From Parachlorella kessleri (Eukaryota; Chlorophyta; Trebouxiophyceae; Chlorellales; Chlorellaceae), in NCBI GenBank assembly GCA_001598975.1, contig BBXU01000833.1:1-38788 (forward strand): 38,788 bases of DNA. Direction: 5' to 3'. Both the position numbers and the translations under genes were made by a program. The notes beneath the pieces were generated by a model that was given only the letters and a program-made list of their open reading frames with translations, ran no database searches and had not been told where the DNA came from. Positions 32,712-38,788 of this stretch are shown in pieces (position 1 is the stretch's first letter; every line of letters begins with the position of its first letter).

Positions 32712-35700
32712 ATGGCAACATGTTGTTCTGGTCTTTGCCGTGGACCTTCCTCGGTTCACACCAAAAGGCCAGATAATGCGATCCACCAGCCCTTGGTGTC
32801 GGGCAAGTGTCCAGTGGCAGTGCGTTTGTTTGGAGCAAGGTCACGATGGCCTAGGCTGCGGGACACAGTCCAGGGCTGCAGACCGAGCAGCCGAGCGTCG
32901 CGTTGCTGGAGGACTGTGGCCGCCCGGACCCCTGAGCCTTTCCCCGGTGCGGTGAGGGGACGAAAGGGTGCCTAACGCTCTCCGCTTACAACGCCCGATC
33001 ACAAACCCTTGACGGGTACCATCATCTGGGTATCGATGGTACTGTGTTGACCCTTCCATGCGAGCTTTGAACAGGGACACTCAAGGCCGGTCACCGCCTA
33101 GGAAACAAGTACGAGGTCCAGGAGGTGCTTGGAAGCGGCGGCAGCGCCGTAACATATAAGGTATACTCCGTAGGGTTTTTCATTTTGCAGCCTGCTTATC
33201 AACCGGTGTGAGTTTGCGATCTACTATCGAACTTGGTGCAGGGGGCTCAGCCTGGCCCCTGTCCTCATGGAAACCACCTTTGACATACCAGCAGGAAAGC
33301 ACTTCCCAACCATCAATCAAAGTGACATCCGCTTCTTGTGCTGGTGGAGGGATCGCCTTACTTCTGCACTCCCTTTTTTTGTTGAAGGGCCAACAGCCGT
33401 ACTTGATCGTTGCAGTGCAAGGAGGAGAGCAGCGGCAACGAGGTGGCAGTGAAGGCGCTGTCGCTGCGTAGCCTGCGGGGCTGGAAGCAGCTGGAGATGT
33501 TTGAGAGGGAGGGCCAGGTGGGAGTTACCTTCGTTTGGGAGCTGTTCGAGAGGGAGGGCCAGGTAGGTTTCCACATGGGCTGCGCTCTTGAGCATGCGTG
33601 TGGGGCATAGTGGCGAACACGGCCCAGGGATCACGGCCCAGGATTCCACATGATTTGATTTCAGTTGGTTTCAAGGAAGGGTGCGGTCTTAGGGTGGCGT
33701 GCTTAGCTAATGTGAGTTGCCAAGCGGGAATGCGGGCTGGATATATACAGTACAATACAGAGCTTTAACGTCCACGGTGCCATCGGACACATGGGACGGG
33801 GGGATGGAGGGTGGAAGGTGCCAGCAACCAAGACCGGTTTCGCCCTTGCTGAAGGGGCTCATCAGTTGGCTTTTGCTAGGTGGGGAGAGGGTGGGCGAGC
33901 TTTGCGACTGGGCGTCCCCAGTGCTCAGAACGCCGCTTTGTAGGTGGCCCTCGAGGCGGCAGTTACCCGCCACTCCTGGCCGCGCCACGAATGCTAGGTT
34001 GCAACAGCAAGCTTTCCCACACCTCGAAGCCTCCACCGAAGTGGTTACAGCCAGTGAAACTGGCCAGGCTAGGTTTGGGTCATCATGCTGATACTCCCTG
34101 CCCCTCGGCCTCCCCTGTGGGAATACCACACACTGGGGTTACAGCCTCAAGCTACTGAGGCCAGGCCAGGATATGTAAACACCGACAGCAGTCGTCGCAT
34201 GTCACTGCCGGTATCCCATGTGGTGCCCTTGCCCCTGCTGTATAGAGGCAGGCTTTCTGCCACTGCTGCTGCGGCCTAAGAACTAGCCTAAGAACAATGA
34301 TGAGTAATGTCTCGACTAATCTGTGAACCGTCATTCAGCAGGTGCGCTAAGGGCCTGGACCACCTGGGCATCCCCATAATATGGGCGGAGCCTAGAGGAG
34401 ACATGAGTAGTGCCCTGACTGATCCATGACTCATGGTACCGCAGGTGCTGAAGGGGCTGGACCACCCGGGCATCCCGCGGTACCTGGAGTACTTTGAGGA
34501 GGAGTCGGAGCAGGACAAGGGCTTCTACCTGGTGCAGGTGGGGGGGGGGGGGTGCATTGCATAATGTTATCATTCAGTTAGTCAGTGCAGCAGGACAAGG
34601 GCTACTACCTGAATATCTCTGGGGATATGGCGTGTTGCATGTGTGACCTGCTTCCCTTCTGAGTTTGTCCTTCGCCTTGTTGATTGGTGGACCTCGTTGG
34701 ATGAGCTATACACAGACAGGAACAGCAGCTGCACATTTAGCCCTCCGTTTATTAACAGTTGGTGGTGGGTCATAGGGTGGCCGTGTGTCCTTTGCACCGC
34801 AATCCCATGCAAATGCTGTGAAAATGCAGATGCTGGGTGTATTTGCAGGAGCTGGCCAACCGCAAGTCTCTTGCGGACATGGTGGCGAGTCACATAAGTG
34901 CACATCACATAAATGATAACTAACCCACTGAGTGCTCCCTCCCCTCCCCAGGAGCTGGCCAACGGCAAGTCCCTGGCGGACATGGTAGGCTCTGGTTGGC
35001 GGGCGGATGAGCGGGAGGTGGCGCGCATTGCCGCGGGGGTGCTGGCAATCTTGGAGTACCTGGGCAGCAGGCGGCCGCCCGTCATCCACAGGTGGGTGGT
35101 GACTTACGGATGACATATGCAAGCCTAACCACCCTCGCGGAGCGGGGGGCGGGGAGGGGGGGTTTTCTATAAGCTATGCTTTGGATTGTTTTTTGCTGAC
35201 GTAGTACAAGGTAGATGAGACTTGCTTTGGTCATGACAAGCTTTGGGCTTAGGAGTGGAAAACCTGCCTTCAACACTAAGCCCCAGCAAGCTTCGGTGCA
35301 GAACTCAGCTCTGCAATGCTAACCACTGCCCGCAGGGATGTCAAGCCGGAGAACATTGTCATCGAGGGCGGCCAGGCAGGGGACAGGGTGTTGCTGGTGG
35401 ACTTTGGGGGCGTGCAGGTGGGTTAGTCGTCGGATGTGTCAGGGCGAGTCACGCTCGCCTATGCGCTGGTGCATCGGAGCGTGCGAGTGTGTGCCCGTGG
35501 GTGGTTGGGTGGGGCAAGGTGTGCCTGCAGCCTGGGCATCATGTGACAGTACATCCCCTATATACTTATAGCAAGGCAAGGCCAGGTCGCGCGGTGTGTA
35601 AGGCGGCTTGTAAGAACAAATGGCTGGTGGCAGTGGCTGGCGCAGCTAGGGGGCGGGGTGAATGCTTGTGTCGTGCCCCTGCATGGAGTGTGTCGTCATT

Positions 35701-38594
35701 CACAGGGTGTTCCTCGTGCACTCTCCCCAGTTTCGGGGCCCTAAGCTCGTGCTGGCTCAGCAGTGTTGCCTTTAACCCTGAAAGGCCCAAGGGAGGCTGC
35801 CATTACAGCAGGTGACAAATATTGTTGCGATGTGCTCGGGCAAACTGGGCCATGCTTGGGCACACTGGCAGCCGCCTTGGGAGACTCCAGGACCATCTTG
35901 ACGATGTCATGATGAGTCATTCTTAGTGTGCCGGCCCCTGTTTGCTCCGCAGGCGGTGGCAGCTACAGGAGAGGATGTCGGAAGCACAATTGTGGGGACG
36001 TACGGCTATATGTGAGCCACTGCTAAGTGACTCTGCCTGAGGCATCTGTCAGGGTGCCTGCCCTTACTACCGTGTTAAGCAGTGCTTGGGGGCCGGGTAG
36101 CGGCGAAGCAAGGGGAACAGTGTTTGCCTCTGGGACTGCTCCCTTGCCAAGAAGCAATACACCGGTCCTGGGCCGTGTCCACATCATTTAGCACAGGCGC
36201 CGTCCGGCACTGCTCCCCTCGTGGCTTCCAACTGTGTTTTCATTGTGCATTTCATGGCCCGAGTACATGTAGGCGCTGGGAGAGGCCCCTGGTACTGGGT
36301 GTGTGCTTAATCGATCAGTGCACATGAGCGCAGCCCCTGCGCAGCTGCCGCCAGACCCATGAGTTGCAAGCGGCGGTTGGTTCACGAGATGCAGGGCGCC
36401 CGAGCAGTTCCGAGGGTCCGCCGAGCCCGCGTCTGACCTCTACGGCTTGGGAGCCACACTGCTGTACTTGCTCTCAGGTGGGCACGTGCCATGCGGGTGC
36501 TGGCACGCCTTTGTCGCAGCGGTCGGTTTCTCATCCCCTCGATTGGTGTGGCTACCGGACAGTGATTCCTCTTGGTCTGCAGTAGAGGGCTCGTGGAGAC
36601 GATGGGCCATGGTGCGCTATGCCCACACCTGAAGGATTGCGTCTGTAGCGAGCTGGGTTGCTAACCAGGTGCCTGCTCATGACAGGTCCAGCTGCAAGCC
36701 AGGGGTACACCCTCTCCGCCTGTGAACACAAAGCCGCAAGCAGGTACCCTATCACCCATGCAAGTGCTACCCATGAGGGAGCCTGCCATGCAGGCCGGCC
36801 TCCCAGCGCCTTCCCTCAGGAGCGCCTGCGCCTGCAATACGACCATGTGTCCATGTCGTCCCGCCTGCGCCTGTTGGTCGGGGGCCTGCTGGAGCCCCTG
36901 GTGGAGGATCGCATGACAGCAAGGCAGGCGCTGGGAGTGCTGAGGGGCGACGCTGTGCCTGCTGCGCCCGCTGCCTGGAGGCAGCAGGAAGCACAGCGCG
37001 GCAGGTGGGTTGGGGTGGCTGGGTTGGATTGGTAGGCTGGCGATCTGGACGCTGGCAAGACAGCAAAGGAAGGGAGTAGTACGAGAAGAGTGAAGAAGAG
37101 GATAGAAGAAGTCCAGTCGACGAGATCCTTGGCTGAGCGCGAGTGTGGAGGCGCTGCCCAGGTCACAACTGTCACAGTAGGAACGGCAGCAAGCTTTTCA
37201 GGGAAGGATTATATATGTTTTGCCCGACTCCTGGTGTTGTAGCGCGCTCCCCCTGCTACCTTCCACAGTGTAGCTCAGGCACAGTCCCTGGTGCGTGCAG
37301 CGTGGATGTCGAGGGCGGGTTCCACTCGTCAGGCGCCGTGCGCCGCCGCCAGCAGCAGCAGCGTCTGCTGCAACAGCGGCAGCAGATGCTGGCGCAGCAC
37401 CAGCAGCAGCAGCAGCTGAGGCTGCGGTGGGAGCTGCAATGTGGGCTTCAGGGCCGGGAGCAGTCCGACCTGGCCCGGCAGTACGGCGCCGAGCTGTACC
37501 GCGGAGGCCCGTACGGGGTTGATGTACCGCTGAGTGGCCCCCCCCAGGAGCCCGGGTGGCGGGAGGACGGCCCAGTCAGCAAGCCAGCTGGCAGCAGGGT
37601 GATTGTGAGGCAGCAGGGGCCCCGGCTGGAAGTCGAGATACCCCCTGCCGGCTGGACAGGTGGGGCACAGCAGGCGTAGCTGGACACAGCAGGGAGGCAT
37701 GGCGGGTTCAGAGGACACAGGAAGGGAGGTCCCGCTCACGCGCCGGCTGGGCAGTTGACATGTGGACCGCATGCGGCACAGCATGCATGCCTTGCTGAGG
37801 TCCCGCGGCAGGCACAGCATGTGGTACTGAAACTCTGCTTCGCGAGGCAGGCTTCCTTAGAGGAGAGGAGAGGGGCCCTTGCCTCTGCCTGTGCAGGTGC
37901 TGCCCTGAGCGCGGCCGCCTTTTCGATCGCCTGGAACGCGGCTGTCGGCATGTGGACCGTCGCCTCCCTGGCAGGGGACGACCTGCTCTTCGGCCTTTGC
38001 TCCATCCCATTTGGCATGGCGGGCGGCCAGCTGGCCTGGTCCGTCGCGGCGGCGGCATACAAGGGGTGAGCATGTCATTGTTAGTCGTCGGACCCGGGGT
38101 GGGAGGGAGGGAGGGGGGTGCTTAATGTTAATAACACTGCTGACGCCTCTGTTGCTACAATTACTCACCAGCTTGCCCCCGCCCCTCCCCCCTTCCGAAC
38201 ACGCGCACACACCACCAAAGACTCCTACTTCGCGTACTAGCAGCAACCTGCCGCTCCCCCACCACCACGGCCATGCCATGCCAGCCGCACATCACTTTTG
38301 GATGCCCCATGCGACCTCATAAAGGCGCCTAGTGCAGTTATGCTTCTCTGCGCCATGCTGCTGCCCCATGTTGCGGCGCCTAGTGCGTTGTATGCTTCTC
38401 TGCGCCATGTTGCTGGCACGAGATCTCATCGTGCACACATCCCCTTTGCCCCCTGCAGCGAGCGTTTGGAGATCGGGCTGAACACTTGGCGCTTCCAGCA
38501 GCAGCTGTCGGTGCCGGGGCGGGGTGGGGAGGCAGATCCCCACCCCCCCGCCAAGGGTGGAGTGGGGTTGAGGGAGGTCGGCGGCAGGACCCAG
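32712..38594 (+). CDS. Bacterial-type Ser/Thr protein kinase with C-terminal membrane region, 3' incomplete
   Basis: Exons: 32712-32946 (or to 32951), 33075-33160, 33416-33517, 34445-34537, 34952-35091, 35336-35417, 35953-36011, 36395-36477, 36794-37004, 37301-37659, 37897-38065, 38459-38594. They give 585 in-frame codons and no stop, so the gene probably continues past the window. The start MATCCSGLCRG (CACCATGG) opens an Arg/Ser-rich, acid-poor leader like a chloroplast transit peptide. Kinase motifs: glycine loop LGSGGSAVTYK, VAVK (Lys120), HRDVKPEN (Asp220), DFGG (Asp241), TYGYMAPEQF, SDLYGLGATLLYLLSG. A Gln-rich basic stretch (VRRRQQQQRLLQQRQQ) follows, then RLEVEIPPAGW and a hydrophobic segment (about residues 484-540) likely to form two membrane helices. 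Kinases of this bacterial style with a membrane tail occur in plastid-bearing organisms. The substrate is unknown. The first intron boundary is the least certain. Confidence 0.85.
33494..33565 (+). repeat. 45-bp duplication giving an in-frame second donor (kinase exon 3)
   Basis: The exon 3 end (EMFEREGQ, donor at 33518) is repeated 45 bp downstream as ELFEREGQ with a donor at 33563 (CAG|GTAGGT). The sequence between the two donors is open in frame (VGVTFVWELFEREGQ). Use of the second donor would add 15 residues without a frameshift. Confidence 0.85.
34300..34485 (+). repeat. Tandem duplication of intron end and start of exon 4 (kinase)
   Basis: The real exon 4 start at 34445 (caggtgctgaaggggctgga) has a copy 102 bp upstream at 34343 (caggtgcgctaagggcctgg). 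The preceding intron sequence is also copied (atgagtaatgtctcgactaa against atgagtagtgccctgactga). The copy has a TAA in frame, so it is a dead pseudo-exon. Confidence 0.85.
34508..34612 (+). repeat. Duplicated end of exon 4 (kinase)
   Basis: The sequence gcaggacaagggcttctacc at 34510 in exon 4 recurs at 34590 as gcaggacaagggctactacc, 80 bp downstream in the intron. The copy lacks the CAG|GT donor, because its ending diverges to gaatat. Confidence 0.8.
34540..34552 (+). repeat. Poly-G run at a kinase donor site
   Basis: A run of 13 G begins two bases after the exon 4/intron junction (CAG|GTG13). Its length is likely variable, and it leaves a donor with no A at position +3 or +4. Confidence 0.85.
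34842..34990 (+). repeat. Duplicated acceptor and start of exon 5 (kinase)
   Basis: The exon 5 start at 34952 (gagctggccaacggcaagtc) has a copy 103 bp upstream at 34849 (gagctggccaaccgcaagtc). The copy has its own TTTGCAG acceptor and is followed by GACATG|GTGGCG. It would encode ELANRKSLADM, so both copies look translatable over this span. Confidence 0.87.
38320..38412 (+). repeat. 52-bp tandem duplication in the last visible kinase intron
   Basis: The segment ggcgcctagtgcagttatgc-ttctctgcgccatg near 38324 recurs near 38376 (ggcgcctagtgcgttgtatg and following). Both copies are intronic, before the exon starting at 38459. Confidence 0.8.
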
Positions 38595-38788
38595 GTGAGC
38601 GGCAGGTGTGTCGTAATCCTGTGTCTCTTGTCTTTCTAAGTCGCAATGCACGTGGTCCTTAGAGGGCTGCTAAGGCGGCACTGTGGTTAAAGGAGCCGCT
38701 GAGAACAACATAGGCACAGCGAGGTGGCCGCAGGGTGTCTGCTGTTCGTCTGTGAGAGGTGTTCTATGGCTGGTCGGCTGCAGCTTAA
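38595..38788. other. Intron or 3' end of the kinase gene at the window edge
   Basis: A good donor (CAG|GTGAGC) follows the last recognised kinase exon. If it is not used, the frame stops soon after (VSGRCVVILCLLSF then TAA). No later exon can be identified with confidence before the window ends. Confidence 0.4.

Overview
The window is nuclear DNA of a green alga, most like a trebouxiophyte. The evidence is GC-rich, CTG/CAG-rich coding sequence, many short introns with GT..(C/T)GCAG ends plus two GC-AG introns, a plant-type TPR-PB1 (Phox/CLMP1) gene, and a protein kinase with a chloroplast-transit-like N-terminus. No prokaryotic operon, tRNA, rRNA, transposon or CRISPR array was seen. All gene models were built by hand from splice signals, codon phase and protein-family motifs. 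Five of the seven models close exactly in frame from start codon to stop codon.

Layout. (1) 241-2676, minus: a type II membrane glycosyltransferase of the GT7 (beta-1,4-galactosyltransferase-like) family, with its middle part unresolved. (2) 2949-10867, plus: a 12-exon gene for a 1651-residue protein with one N-terminal and one later BRCT domain, separated by a very long Gln-rich region of short leucine repeats. It is divergent from gene 1 across 272 bp. (3) 11232-13561 and (4) 14614-16763, plus: tandem paralogues, each with 7 exons, encoding secreted Cys-rich proteins made of three PAN/apple-like units. (5) 17632-24743, plus: a 13-exon CLMP1/Phox-type TPR-PB1 gene. (6) 26104-31946, minus: a 10-exon class I PLP aminotransferase, ACC-synthase-like, with a large low-complexity insertion. 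It is convergent with gene 5. (7) 32712 to beyond the window end, plus: a bacterial-type Ser/Thr kinase with a C-terminal membrane region, divergent from gene 6.

The genes do not look like one pathway; this is ordinary eukaryotic gene order. The most unusual feature is structural. In genes 5, 6 and 7, and probably 1, short tandem duplications (about 45-110 bp) repeatedly straddle exon-intron boundaries. They leave decoy exon pieces with copied splice sites just inside the introns. At least eleven such events are visible, one of them a four-copy array and one giving an in-frame alternative donor. They are not evident in the BRCT and PAN genes.
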